A stretch of 64,000 nucleotides of DNA from positions 2,418,001-2,482,000 of the forward strand of contig NZ_CP006842.1 in assembly GCF_000626675.1 (NCBI RefSeq), read 5' to 3'. The notes beneath the pieces are model-generated. The model made no database searches. It saw only the letters and a list, made by a program, of their open reading frames with translations, and was not told the DNA's origin. How positions within the stretch are numbered: the first letter of the stretch is position 1; each line of letters opens with the position of its first letter. Positions 1 through 8,464 of this stretch are shown piece by piece. The stretch comes from Corynebacterium glyciniphilum AJ 3170. Lineage in GTDB: Bacteria > Actinomycetota > Actinomycetes > Mycobacteriales > Mycobacteriaceae. Both the position numbers and the translations under genes were made by a program.

Positions 1-934
1 GGGCGGTGATCAGTCCCACCGTCAGCGAGGACATGTCGTCGTTGTAGCTCTTGATCATCGACGGCAGGAAGTACGACAGGGAGTACACGGCGATCTGGTG
101 GGTGAAGTAGATGGCGACGATCAACCAGATCTGCTTGTCCTTCAGCACGGGACCGAGTGCGCGGAGATCACCGTGACTGCTCTGTTCGCCCTTGTCCTCC
201 GCCTTGAGCGCCCGGGACAGGTCCTCCTTCTCTGCGTCGGTGAGGAAGGTCGCGTCCTTCGGACCGTTCGGGAGCTTGAACCACACCCAGAAGCACATGA
301 TGACGGCGGGGGCACCCTCGATGAGGAACATCCACTGCCATCCGTGAAGTCCTCCGAAGCCGTCCATCTGCAGCAACAGTCCACCGATAGGTGCACCGAT
401 GACGTTGGCCAGGGAGACACCGAGCAGGAAGATGCCGATGGCCTTGGCCCTGGTCTTCTTCGGGAACCAGAGGGAGATGTAGAAGATGATCCCGGGGTAC
501 AGACCGGCCTCAGCGGCGCCGAGGAGCATGCGGACGATGTAGAAGGACCAGTCGTTCCAGACGAAGGCCATGCACATCGACAGCAGGCCCCAGGTCAGCA
601 TGATGCGGGCGATCCAGAACCGCGCGCCGACCCGGTTGAGGATCAGGTTCGAGGGAACTTCGAGGAAGGCGTAGAAGACGAAAAAGAGCCCTGCGCCAAG
701 CCCGTAGGCGGCGGCGGAGAGGCCGATGTCGGTCTCCAGTCCCTCCTTGGCCATGCCGATGTTGGTCCGGTCGATGAAGGAGATGATGTAGGCGATCACA
801 AGGATCGGCATGAGGCGGCGGAAGATCTTGGTGATCGTCACCTCGGTGCGTGTGTCGGGGGCTGTGTCGTCGGCTGGACCTGTCCGGCCGGAGGACCCGG
901 TGGGTTCGGTGGGAGACGGACTCGTGGTGCTCAT
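1..934 (-). CDS. MFS transporter, anion:cation symporter type (partial, 3' end outside window)
   Basis: Open reading frame of about 310 codons that runs off the left edge. The start is the ATG beginning MSTTSPSPTEPTG. A disordered N-terminus of about 35 residues precedes the first membrane helix, which carries the motif ISFIDRTNIGMA. This motif is typical of the anion:cation symporter branch of the major facilitator superfamily, which imports organic acids across the plasma membrane. Further helices follow (YGLGAGLFFVFYAFLEVPSN and others), then a charged central loop. It is the last visible gene of a minus-strand operon with thiolase, CoA-transferase and a dehydrogenase, 48 bases after the thiolase stop. 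The likely cargo is therefore the acid degraded by those enzymes; that substrate is inferred from context only. Confidence 0.85.
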   Translation of the reverse strand, partial: MSTTSPSPTEPTGSSGRTGPADDTAPDTRTEVTITKIFRRLMPILVIAYIISFIDRTNIGMAKEGLETDIGLSAAAYGLGAGLFFVFYAFLEVPSNLILNRVGARFWIARIMLTWGLLSMCMAFVWNDWSFYIVRMLLGAAEAGLYPGIIFYISLWFPKKTRAKAIGIFLLGVSLANVIGAPIGGLLLQMDGFGGLHGWQWMFLIEGAPAVIMCFWVWFKLPNGPKDATFLTDAEKEDLSRALKAEDKGEQSSHGDLRALGPVLKDKQIWLIVAIYFTHQIAVYSLSYFLPSMIKSYNDDMSSLTVGLITA

Positions 935-982
935 GGTGTCACTCTCTGTTGCGTGTGGTGGGCTGCGCTCGGCGTGTGCAGG

Positions 983-2179
983 TCAGACGGCCCGGACGAT
1001 GGCGGCGACGGCCTGACCGCCTCCGATGCACATGGTGACCAGGCCGAATTCGCTGCCGGTGCGGTGCAGGTTGAGCAGGGTGCGGAGGGTGAGGATAGCG
1101 CCGGTGGCGCCGATGGGGTGGCCGAGCGCGATGGCCCCGCCGAGCGGGTTGACCTTCGCAGGGTCAAGCCCGAGGTCCCGGGAGACGGCGACCGCCTGCG
1201 AGGCAAACGCCTCGTTGAGCTCGATCCAGTCGATGTCCGCCAGTGACAGACCTGTCTGGTCAAGGACCTTCTCCACGGCATGCCGCGGCGCGTAGCCCAT
1301 GATCTCCGTGCGGATTCCGGCCTTCGCGAAACCGACGAGCTCACCGATCGGGCCGACGCCGTCCGCGTCCGCGGTGGCTCGGGTGGTCATGACGAGCGCG
1401 GCACCGGCGTCATTGATGCCGGACGCGTTGCCCGCGGTGACAGTGCCCTCCGGGTCGAAGGCGGGTCGGAGTCTCGCGAGCTTCTCGACGGTGGTTCCGG
1501 GCCGGGGGTGCTCGTCGGTGTCGACGGTGGTGGTCTCCCGGCGTTTCCGTACCTCCAGCGGTGCGATCTCATCGGCGAAGAGGGCTGCCTCCTGCGCATC
1601 GGCAGCACGTCGCTGGGATTCGGCGGCGAACTCGTCCTGCTCCTCCCTGGATACGTTGAACTCGCGGGCGACGGCCTCGGCGGTGTTACCCATCGGGTAG
1701 TTGCCGAAGGGATCGGTGACCAGGGACAGCGTCCCGTCGATGACGGTGCGGTTCGACAGACGCCAGCCGTCGCGCGCACCGTAGTCGAGGAATGGCTGGG
1801 TGGACATGTTCTCCGAGCCCCCGGCGACCACGTACCGTGACTGCCCCGTGGAGAGCTCAAGTGCTGCACTCTGGACTGCCTGCAGTCCGGACCCGCACAG
1901 GCGGTTGACGGTCATCGCTGTCGAATCGTCCCGGGCACCGGCGGCGAGTGAGATCCGGCGTCCGAGGAAGGCGTCTCCGCCGACCTGGCCGACACAGCCG
2001 TAGATGAACTCGTCGACAGACTCCGCCGGAAGACCCGCGCGTTCAAGCGCTGCCGTCGTGGCGTGGGCACCGAGTTCGTGGTTGGGGACGGAGGCGAGCG
2101 CTCCGCCGAAGCTGCCCACTGCGGTACGGGCACCGGCGAGGAATACCGGACGATCGGGCTGAGGGTCGTATTTTGACAT
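983..2179 (-). CDS. acetyl-CoA C-acyltransferase (thiolase)
   Basis: Thiolase of 398 residues, the usual family length. It cleaves a 3-ketoacyl-CoA with CoA, or runs in reverse, in the cytoplasm. Visible signatures are the nucleophilic Cys95 in NRLCGSGLQ, the NEAFA motif, the catalytic His near 354 in ALGHPIGATGA, and the second active-site Cys near 384 in CIGGGQA. I chose the ATG at 2179 (MSKYDPQ) over an upstream in-frame start because the family's N-terminus begins right after it and an AGGAGA-like site lies just upstream. It follows the CoA-transferase gene by 44 bases. With the dehydrogenase and CoA-transferase it would complete conversion of a 3-hydroxy acid to acetyl-CoA units. The exact chain length of the substrate cannot be read from the sequence. 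Confidence 0.93.
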   Translation of the reverse strand: MSKYDPQPDRPVFLAGARTAVGSFGGALASVPNHELGAHATTAALERAGLPAESVDEFIYGCVGQVGGDAFLGRRISLAAGARDDSTAMTVNRLCGSGLQAVQSAALELSTGQSRYVVAGGSENMSTQPFLDYGARDGWRLSNRTVIDGTLSLVTDPFGNYPMGNTAEAVAREFNVSREEQDEFAAESQRRAADAQEAALFADEIAPLEVRKRRETTTVDTDEHPRPGTTVEKLARLRPAFDPEGTVTAGNASGINDAGAALVMTTRATADADGVGPIGELVGFAKAGIRTEIMGYAPRHAVEKVLDQTGLSLADIDWIELNEAFASQAVAVSRDLGLDPAKVNPLGGAIALGHPIGATGAILTLRTLLNLHRTGSEFGLVTMCIGGGQAVAAIVRAV

Positions 2180-2223
2180 GGTTGTCTCCTGGGATGTGGT
2201 GGGTGAAGTGTGAAAAGTCGGTG

Positions 2224-3687
2224 TCAGCGCGGTGTGACGACGAAGGGAATGCGGCCGAGGGCGTCCTGCGCCTCGGGGGTGTCGTCGCATTCACGGAGTT
2301 CCCAGCCCGCGTCGGTGAGGGCGAGCAGGTAGTACTCGGTGGCGATGTACACGTTCTGGCCCTTACGGAGTGCCTGGGTGCCGGAGAAGCTGATCTGGTC
2401 GACGGTGTCGGTGAACTTGGAGTGTCGGCCGGAGACCGAAACCAGGAAGCAGACGGTTCCTGCCCCGTCGACAATGTCCATGAACCCGCCGCAGCCGATC
2501 GCGTTTCCGCCGAGGAAGGAGACGTTGATGTCTCCCCGGGGGTCGATCTGGCCGGCGCCCATGAACGTGATGTCCACTCCCCCACCATTGTAGAAGTCCA
2601 TCTGCTGGGGGTGTCCCACGATGGCGGCCGGATGCACGGAGCAGCCGAAGTCAACGACGCCGAGGGGAAGTCCTCCGTACGTGCCGGATTCGACGGTGAG
2701 GTGGACCTCGGGGAGCAGATCGGCCTCTGCGAGTGCTTTGCCGACGGTGTCCGCCGGGATACCGGTGCCGACGTTGATGACGTCGCCGGGGTTAACCAGT
2801 CGCACGCCGCGGCGTCCGACATCGAGCCGGTGCTCCGGGGTCTCCTGGACCTCGAACGCGTGCCGGAGGCGATCGGGGTCCATGTGGCCGGAGACGAGGT
2901 CACGGTCGACCTCCGGGTAGCTGTCAGACTGCCGGTGGAAGGTCGCCGGGTCGGTGCAGACGACGGCGTAGTCGACGAGCGGTGCCGGGACGGTCACGTC
3001 ACGGGCGTCGATGTCTCCCGGCTCGACGACATCGCGCACCTGCGCGATCACCACGCCGCCGCCGTTGTGGACGGCCTGGGCGATGGCCAGTGCGTCAAGG
3101 CCGGACACCTCGTCACGGTGGGTGAGGTTGCCGTCGGTGTCGACCGCGGAACCACGGATGAGGGCGACGTCGAGGTCGAAGGACCGGTAGAAGATGTATT
3201 CGTCACCGGCGACCTCAACAACCTGGACGTACTCACCGTCGGTCACGTGCGTCCGGGCAGACTCATTGATGAGTCCTGCCCCGAGGCGTGGGTCGACGTA
3301 GGTGCCCAGTCCCACCGTCGAGAGCTGACCGGGACGTCCGGCGGCGATGGCCCGGAAGAGTGTGGAGAGCTGTCCCTGGGGCAGGCACACACCTTGCGCT
3401 CGGTCCTGTCCGAGCATCTCACCGACCGGTGGGTTGAGCCCCCAGTGAGATCCGACGACACGGCGGACCATGCCATCGTGGGCGATACGGGCCAGGCCTG
3501 CGACGCGGTTGGACTGGCCGGCAGCATGGACCCATGTGAGGTCGTTGGGTGTGTTCTTCTCGAGGAAACTTGTCTCCACTGCGGCGATGAGTTCATCGGC
3601 CACGCCCATCATGGTCATACCGTCGCTGACGACGGTGGAACCGTCCGGCACGAGCGCCGGGACCTGTTCAGGTGTGATGATCTTCAT
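2224..3687 (-). CDS. acyl CoA:acetate/3-ketoacid CoA-transferase (fused alpha-beta, YdiF type)
   Basis: Protein of 487 residues with both CoA-transferase halves in one chain: an N-terminal half around VSDGMTMMG and a C-terminal half beginning near residue 290. The catalytic glutamate is Glu333 in TVESGTYGG; in this family it forms the covalent acyl-CoA intermediate. The enzyme moves CoA from acetyl-CoA or succinyl-CoA to a short-chain or 3-keto acid. The start codon shares one base with the dehydrogenase stop (TGATG), so the two are translationally coupled. Family and gene neighbours support a role in activating an imported acid. Choice between acetoacetate, propionate and related acids is open. 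Confidence 0.9.
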   Translation of the reverse strand: MKIITPEQVPALVPDGSTVVSDGMTMMGVADELIAAVETSFLEKNTPNDLTWVHAAGQSNRVAGLARIAHDGMVRRVVGSHWGLNPPVGEMLGQDRAQGVCLPQGQLSTLFRAIAAGRPGQLSTVGLGTYVDPRLGAGLINESARTHVTDGEYVQVVEVAGDEYIFYRSFDLDVALIRGSAVDTDGNLTHRDEVSGLDALAIAQAVHNGGGVVIAQVRDVVEPGDIDARDVTVPAPLVDYAVVCTDPATFHRQSDSYPEVDRDLVSGHMDPDRLRHAFEVQETPEHRLDVGRRGVRLVNPGDVINVGTGIPADTVGKALAEADLLPEVHLTVESGTYGGLPLGVVDFGCSVHPAAIVGHPQQMDFYNGGGVDITFMGAGQIDPRGDINVSFLGGNAIGCGGFMDIVDGAGTVCFLVSVSGRHSKFTDTVDQISFSGTQALRKGQNVYIATEYYLLALTDAGWELRECDDTPEAQDALGRIPFVVTPR

Positions 3688-4445
3688 CAGAGCTTGTACC
3701 CTCCGCCGATGTTGATGACCTCGCCGGTGACGTACGCGGCGTCATCCGAAGCCAGGAATGCGACGAGATTGGCGACATCCTCCGGCTGGCCCGCGCGGCC
3801 GAGCGGAATCTTGTCCAGTTGCGCGTCGAAGAGATGCTGGGGCATGCCACGGGTCATCTCGGTGTCGATGAAACCCGGGCAGATGGCGTTGGCGGTGATG
3901 TTCTTGCGTGCCAGTTCCTTGGCGATGGAGCGGGTCAATGAGACCACGCCTCCCTTGGCGGCCGCGTAGTTCGTCTGCCCAATGTTCCCCATCCATGAGG
4001 CGGAGGCGACGTTGACGATGCGACCGTACCCGTTGCCACGCATGTGGGTACCGATCTCCCTGCACATGTAAAACTCCCCGGAAAGGTCGACGGCGAGAAC
4101 AGCGTCCCATTCCTCGTCGGTCATCTTGTGGAGCATGGCGTCCCGGTTGATACCTGCGTTGTTGACGAGGATGTCGATGTGCCCGAGTTTGTCAACGAGA
4201 TCACTGACACTGTCCCGTACAGCATCGGGGTCCGCGACGTTGAGTTCCACTGCGAAGGAATCGTTGCCGCAGGCGTCCGCGGTGGCGGTCGCCGCGGACA
4301 GGTTGACGTCGGCGACGACGACCTTGGCACCGCGCGAGGCGAGTTTACGGGCGATCCCCTCACCAATCCCGCGGGATGCCCCGGTGACGACGGCGTTCTT
4401 TCCGGCAAGTGGGGCGTACCCGTGAGCTTCAACTGATGCAGTCAT
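3687..4445 (-). CDS. short-chain dehydrogenase/reductase (FabG/PhaB-like)
   Basis: SDR protein of 252 residues. The Rossmann cofactor motif is TGASRGIGEG (21-30), followed by NNAG (95-98). The catalytic residues are Ser148, Tyr160 and Lys164 in TNYAAAKGG. The C-terminus ends in the usual VTGEVINIGGGY pattern. It would interconvert a 3-hydroxyacyl and a 3-ketoacyl compound with NAD(P)H. Its ATG overlaps the LacI stop by four bases (ATGA), and its stop overlaps the next start by one base, so it is embedded in the operon. In this setting a 3-hydroxy acid or 3-hydroxyacyl-CoA dehydrogenase is more likely than a fatty-acid synthesis enzyme; this is inference. A cell-wall or PHB-type reductase role is the alternative. 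Confidence 0.88.
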   Translation of the reverse strand: MTASVEAHGYAPLAGKNAVVTGASRGIGEGIARKLASRGAKVVVADVNLSAATATADACGNDSFAVELNVADPDAVRDSVSDLVDKLGHIDILVNNAGINRDAMLHKMTDEEWDAVLAVDLSGEFYMCREIGTHMRGNGYGRIVNVASASWMGNIGQTNYAAAKGGVVSLTRSIAKELARKNITANAICPGFIDTEMTRGMPQHLFDAQLDKIPLGRAGQPEDVANLVAFLASDDAAYVTGEVINIGGGYKL

Positions 4446-5527
4446 TTGTCTTCTCCTTCAAGTGATTCGTGTTGTTCGTGGGTCCCGCAGGTCGTTCCGA
4501 TGTGGAGCCGGTGTGAATGGATGGTCTGGACGTCTGCGGGACGCCGCCCGGACGCAAGTTCGACCAGCTTCTGGATGGCACTGACCGCCATGCGGTGGGT
4601 GGGCTGAACGATGGTCGTGAGATCGATGTAGGGGTTGCGGAGACCACGGGCACCGTCGAACCCAACGACGGCGATGTCGCCGGGAACGCTGACACCGGCA
4701 TGGACGAGCCGGTTGATCAGCCCCGTCGCGATGGCATCGGCACCGCACACCACGACCTCGGGAAGCGTGTCCTGCGCCAGCAGATATTCCGCAGCGATGT
4801 CGCCACCGACGATGTTGAGCTCGGTGGACATCACACGGTTCTTCGGGATGGTGATCCGTGCGGCAGCGGCGGAGGCAAGGAACCCCTCGATCCTCCGGCT
4901 CGTGGCGTAGGACCGGAACCCACCTGTGGCGATGGCGATTTCCTGATAGCCATGGCCGAGGACGTGGTCCATGAGGTCGCGGCCGGCCTGGTAGTCGTCG
5001 ATCCCGTCGAAGGGGATGTCCTCCATCTGGGGAATCCTGCGGGAGAGCAGGACTGCCGGGACATGTCCGTTGCGCAGTTCCCGGACCCTTTCTCCTTCAT
5101 CGAGGTTGAGGGTGCTCAGTATGATCCCCTTCGCCCCCGCCTCCGTCAGTGCCGAGGCCGCTCGCGTCACCCGTTTCGGGTCGCCGTCGCTGTTCGCGAT
5201 GAGCACTTCCATGTCGCGGTCACGGGCGGCGCGGACAGCTTCACGGGCGAGTTCCGCGTAGAAGGGGTTCTGGATGTCGCCGACGACCATGCCGACGGTG
5301 CCACCGGTCGTCAGTTCGTTGGCGGGGACCCGTACACCCCGCCTGGACGCTTCAGCGATGATCTTCTGTCGGAGCCCGTCAGACACACCGGGCTTGCCGT
5401 TGAGCGCGTAACTGACGGTCGCCCGAGACACACCAAAGTCGCGTGCGAGGGCTGCAGCGCTGTCGGTGTTACCGCCGTGTGGTCCGGCTGCCGCCGTGGA
5501 CCGGGATTGCTGGATCACGAGAGACAT
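4442..5527 (-). CDS. LacI-family transcriptional regulator
   Basis: Protein of 361 residues from the ATG at 5527 (MSLVIQQ), preceded by a GAGGT site; an upstream in-frame start lacks support. The helix-turn-helix lies around residues 23-45 (SAAALARDFGVSRATVSYALNG), after an unusual 22-residue N-terminal extension. The effector-binding domain starts with GTVGMVVGDIQNPFYAELA and has the HVLGHGYQEIAIATGG segment of the family. It is the first gene of the operon and its stop overlaps the dehydrogenase start. It therefore probably represses its own operon until the substrate, or a CoA derivative of it, binds. Confidence 0.92.
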   Translation of the reverse strand: MSLVIQQSRSTAAAGPHGGNTDSAAALARDFGVSRATVSYALNGKPGVSDGLRQKIIAEASRRGVRVPANELTTGGTVGMVVGDIQNPFYAELAREAVRAARDRDMEVLIANSDGDPKRVTRAASALTEAGAKGIILSTLNLDEGERVRELRNGHVPAVLLSRRIPQMEDIPFDGIDDYQAGRDLMDHVLGHGYQEIAIATGGFRSYATSRRIEGFLASAAAARITIPKNRVMSTELNIVGGDIAAEYLLAQDTLPEVVVCGADAIATGLINRLVHAGVSVPGDIAVVGFDGARGLRNPYIDLTTIVQPTHRMAVSAIQKLVELASGRRPADVQTIHSHRLHIGTTCGTHEQHESLEGEDK

Positions 5528-5568
5528 CGTGTGCTCTACCTCACATTCGACTTTCGGTGTGGAACGGA

Positions 5569-5611
5569 ATACTTCCACTCGTCGAACATGTTAAGCAATC
5601 GTTCAGCGATT
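5569..5611 (-). promoter_or_regulatory. predicted promoter and LacI-type operator of the regulator-led operon
   Basis: Read on the minus strand, a -35 box TTGCTT (5598-5593) and a -10 box AAGTAT (5574-5569) are separated by 18 bases. The -10 box lies about 40 bases before the regulator start codon. An imperfect palindrome of the T.AA..A.T..TT.A form (5591-5605) covers the -35 box, and a perfect AATCG/CGATT repeat (5597-5611) overlaps it. This is where an autoregulating LacI protein would be expected to bind. The boxes are seen; the function is inferred. Confidence 0.45.
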
Positions 5612-5619
5612 CAGACCGT

Positions 5620-5637
5620 GACGTGAGCTTTCACGTC
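5620..5637. promoter_or_regulatory. inverted repeat upstream of the operon
   Basis: Perfect repeat of 7-base arms GACGTGA and TCACGTC with a 4-base spacer, just upstream of the predicted -35 box. A second perfect repeat, CGGACC and GGTCCG with a GGA spacer, follows at 5640-5654. Either could be a second operator for the LacI protein or a site for an activator. No known consensus is matched closely. Confidence 0.3.
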
Positions 5638-5665
5638 TGCGGACCGGAGGTCCGTTCACCAAACG

Positions 5666-6121
5666 TCACTCACCTTGTGACACATACGCCCGCCCCCACC
5701 GAACGCGGAGATGTCCTCCGCCCCCTCCACTGCCACTGGCTGGCAGGTGAATCCGGCGACCTGGCGACCATCGGACAACGTCACCTGACCCAACGCCATC
5801 GGAGCGGGGAGGCCCGCAAGGAAACGACCCAACCCCGCCGGAGAGATCAGCCACGCCTCCCCCGCGATCCGCGCGCCCGTCCTCCACCGGCCCGGTCAGC
5901 CCCGGTTTCGGCGGTACGGTGCCCAACGCGTACAGACGGTAGTCGGCCGTGGCTTCCACGTCACCGACGAAGGACGCCCCCAGTGCGCGCAACTCCCGGT
6001 TGAGCGGCTGGCCACGCAGGTGCGCGCCGAAGACGACCACCGGCACCGCCTCAGGGCCGGCATCTACACTGGCAGCACCAGCCAAACACCTCCACTTCCC
6101 CCGATGAGCAACTATGCTCAA
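5666..6121 (-). pseudogene. allophanate hydrolase C-terminal remnant, frameshifted
   Basis: The first part reads VVVFGAHLRGQPLNRELRAL and then ATADYRLYALGTVPPKPGL, which I recognise as the C-terminal domain of allophanate hydrolase, the enzyme that splits allophanate to ammonia and CO2 in urea-type pathways. After that point the reading frame carries nonsense, but the next frame continues the family pattern (GARIAGEAWLISPAGLGRF, then LSDGRQVAGF and AEDISAFGG). Near the end the first frame resumes with RAYVSQGE and a stop. Two compensating frameshifts are therefore present. The amidase domain upstream is missing: the remnant abuts the AT-rich island at about 6121. It is probably a dead relic of a catabolic gene cut by island insertion. 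Confidence 0.75.
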
Positions 6122-6184
6122 TTCCCCGCATCCACAGTTCGCACGATTCCAGACTCTACGCCCGCTCGACAGAACGGAGCAAAC

Positions 6185-6658
6185 CTACCGTAAGCGATGG
6201 AATATTTTTTCAAGTATACTATTCGCCATATTTGGAGAAATACACCCCAAAGCAAGAGAAAATACCACCGCGGAAACAACCTGAAATAATGGGTCGCGGA
6301 GATAGTTATCAAACGTGTCGGAAACCCTGAACAAAGTGAATATCATGACTGCCGTGAGGAAAAATACTGAACCCAAGAGGGGGACCACTGCCAAGCGAAC
6401 TCGTTCCACAAAGACTTCAGCGTCCCTTCTTCCTCGAAATCCATTACGAAGATTCCGGCGAAACATCACGCGTACGAAGTAAGCGAGAAGAGCTGACTGA
6501 ACCAATACAAATGGGGGAACCAAGAAGTACATAATATCCATCATCCGTCGATAGTCAGTCCAAGGTGCAACAGCCACACAGCCCATTGTCGTCTCCATAG
6601 CAATCGTGAACGCTTGACCCAAACGTCGCGCTATGTACTCCAAAACGAATGGAAGCAT
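6185..6658 (-). CDS. putative membrane protein of unknown function
   Basis: Unrecognised protein of 157 residues from the ATG at 6658. An in-frame TTG nine bases upstream is too close to the AAAGG-like site to be preferred. Three hydrophobic segments are visible: about 38-65 (MYFLVPPFVLVQSALLAYF), 88-110 (VVPLLGSVFFLTAVMIFTLF) and 122-142 (VVSAVVFSLALGCIS). A basic stretch RRNLRNGFRGRR lies between the first two. Codon use is AT-rich, unlike the backbone, and it stands alone between the allophanate hydrolase remnant and a transposase remnant. It may be the leftover of a longer acquired operon. No function can be assigned. Confidence 0.5.
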   Translation of the reverse strand: MLPFVLEYIARRLGQAFTIAMETTMGCVAVAPWTDYRRMMDIMYFLVPPFVLVQSALLAYFVRVMFRRNLRNGFRGRRDAEVFVERVRLAVVPLLGSVFFLTAVMIFTLFRVSDTFDNYLRDPLFQVVSAVVFSLALGCISPNMANSILEKIFHRLR

Positions 6659-6776
6659 TAGTACCAAACCTTTCAGGAAAATAGAAACTGACTTCGAGCA
6701 TCATTGGTTCTTCCGATTTTAGAGTGCGTAGCAGATGTGAAGCCCACCGGTGGATGACTACCTAACTTGGCTCAAT

Positions 6777-7061
6777 TTAGTGTACAGTCCCCGAACCCCG
6801 TCGCTGGATTCCGTTCACAAGTTCGGATAACTCCGGCGGCAACGGCACTGCCGCCACCGCCTCATGCCCACCCACATTGATCCGCATCTCCCGATAACCA
6901 CGCAGCTGTTGCACCAATCTCTTCAACGACCACCCCGACACCGACTCCAACCACCGCCCCACAGCCATCGTCAACACCACCACCACCAGATGCGTATCAA
7001 TCGAATCTTTACGCGTATGGAACACCGGACGAGCCAGCAGATCCGACCTGACTTGGCTCAA
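6777..7061 (-). pseudogene. C-terminal fragment of an IS1634/IS4-like DDE transposase, copy 1
   Basis: The 94-codon frame contains SDLLARPVFHTRKDSIDTHL and LTMAVGRWLE, which match the C-terminal end of IS1634-type transposases (the RPVFHHKRESIEAHL region). Everything upstream of that is missing. It ends in TAA within the terminal sequence TTGAGCCAAGT (minus strand, 6775-6765). Its 5' boundary at 7051-7061 is another copy of the same terminal sequence, fused to internal transposase sequence. This indicates an IS-mediated deletion. It is non-functional. Confidence 0.75.
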
Positions 7062-7443
7062 GATCTGTCCTCGCGACGACGCCGGCGCTGTGACCTGCGC
7101 AGGAGGGCGCAGAATGGCTGAAAAGCCGTACTAGCCCGAATTTTTCATGAGGTGGCGATGAACCCCGTTCAGCGGGCCCAGTACCGCTGACACGCGATTA
7201 ATACTACCGTAGGCATGCCTGCTTACCGGTCTGGACTAGGACCGGCGTGAAGCTGGTTTCCACAGTGTTTTCTTCGATGGTGGGGCAAGGGACGACAGCG
7301 ACCAGACAGCGAACCAGGATCAGCGGTGGAGGCTACACCGCGATGTTCAGCGACCGTATCCGCGCCAGTGCGGCGGCCAGCAGGTTCGCGTCTTTGTCAA
7401 GCCCCGGGTTTTGTAGAGGGCGTGAAGCCATACTTTAGTAGTG
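7062..7443. other. unassigned sequence between transposase remnant and IS3 element
   Basis: About 380 bases without a convincing gene. A 63-codon plus-strand frame (7247-7438) resembles nothing I know and has no ribosome-binding site. The stretch is probably mobile-element debris. A TTTTTCATGAGGTGGCGATG segment near 7140 looks like the edge of another element, but I cannot name it. Confidence 0.4.
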
Positions 7444-7456
7444 TGAAGTAGTTGGG

Positions 7457-8464
7457 TCAGGCGACCCGTCGGACTCGTCGTCGATCCGCGTGCCCGACCG
7501 GGGCATCAGCCCCATCGATCACCGGGGCCCTCGGGGCCCGACCGTTGGGGTGAACAGCCTCAAACTCCGTCGGCGTCATCTGCGACAGCGAGCCGTGCGG
7601 ACGCACCGTGTTGAACCAGTGCACCCACTCAGCGGTGGCGATTTCGAGGTCGTCGATACCGGTCCAGGGGCCCTTGTTCCGGATCAGCTCGTCCTTGTAC
7701 AGCGAGTTTGTCGCTTCTGCGAGGGCGTTGTCGAACGAGTCGCCCTTGGACCCGACAGACGCGACAGCCTTCTCGTCATCCAGGGCGTTGCCGTAGCGGA
7801 TCGAGCGGTACTGCACTCCACGGTCACTGTGGTGGATAAGCCCGCAAAGATTCTCGACACCTTGACGTTTGCGCAGGTATATACCCATCTTCAAGGCATC
7901 CTCGGCCAACCCGGTGTACAACGAGGTCGAGCATTGCCACCCGACGATCATTCGGGAGAACACGTCGATGACAAAGGCGACGTACACCCACCCGGAAAAC
8001 GTCCGCACGTAGGTGATGTCAGCGACCCACAACCTGTCGGGCCAGAAGCTGGCGAAGTGCCGGTCGACCAGGTCGGCGGGGCATTTCTCCCGGGGTGCTG
8101 AGTGGGTCGTGTTCGGCGCGTTGGTCCGTCGTAGTCCGCTGATGCCCTCGGCGCCCATGAGGCGTCCGACCGTGCAACGGGCGACATGTCCGCGCTGGTG
8201 CGGATCATGGCGGTTGAGCATCGTCTGCATCTTCCTGGCACCGAGAACAGCGTAGTTGGCCTTGTACACCTGGCGGATCTCGTGGGTGAGTTGTTCATCA
8301 CGGATGTCCCCGGCGGAGCTGGGGCGATGCTGGCGGGCGTAGTACGTCGAGGCGGCGATGTTCACCCCGGCGGTGGGCAGGACCCGGCAGATCGGCTCGA
8401 TACCGTAGTCAGCCTTATGGGAGTCGATGTAGTCGCAGATCAGTGGTACGGGTAGAGCGAGCAT
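7457..8464 (-). CDS. IS3-family transposase OrfB (DDE integrase domain)
   Basis: Reading frame of 335 codons. It contains the HTH_21-like start (YGIEPICRVL), then the rve integrase core with the three acidic catalytic residues in WVADITYV, HHSDRGVQY and DNALAEATNSLYK. The C-terminus has the WVHWFNTVRPHGSLSQMTPTEFE signature. It catalyses cut and transfer of the element's ends. In IS3 elements OrfB is normally made as an OrfAB fusion by -1 frameshifting. The frame overlaps orfA by 50 bases (8415-8464), and a run of T residues on the coding strand (GGCTTTTTTCGC) in that overlap could be the slippery site. All catalytic residues are present, so it may be active. Confidence 0.9.
   Translation of the reverse strand: MLALPVPLICDYIDSHKADYGIEPICRVLPTAGVNIAASTYYARQHRPSSAGDIRDEQLTHEIRQVYKANYAVLGARKMQTMLNRHDPHQRGHVARCTVGRLMGAEGISGLRRTNAPNTTHSAPREKCPADLVDRHFASFWPDRLWVADITYVRTFSGWVYVAFVIDVFSRMIVGWQCSTSLYTGLAEDALKMGIYLRKRQGVENLCGLIHHSDRGVQYRSIRYGNALDDEKAVASVGSKGDSFDNALAEATNSLYKDELIRNKGPWTGIDDLEIATAEWVHWFNTVRPHGSLSQMTPTEFEAVHPNGRAPRAPVIDGADAPVGHADRRRVRRVA

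Noticed and set aside
98..1246. Long plus-strand frame opposite the MFS and thiolase genes
   Set aside because: It is the mirror of real minus-strand genes: Gly/Asp/Val-rich, no domain, and crosses a gene boundary.
2173..3969. 598-codon plus-strand frame opposite the CoA-transferase
   Set aside because: GC-rich shadow frame; the minus strand has a complete family protein with catalytic Glu333.
7247..7438. Possible 63-codon plus-strand gene beside the IS3 element
   Set aside because: No ribosome-binding site, no family likeness, and location within IS debris.
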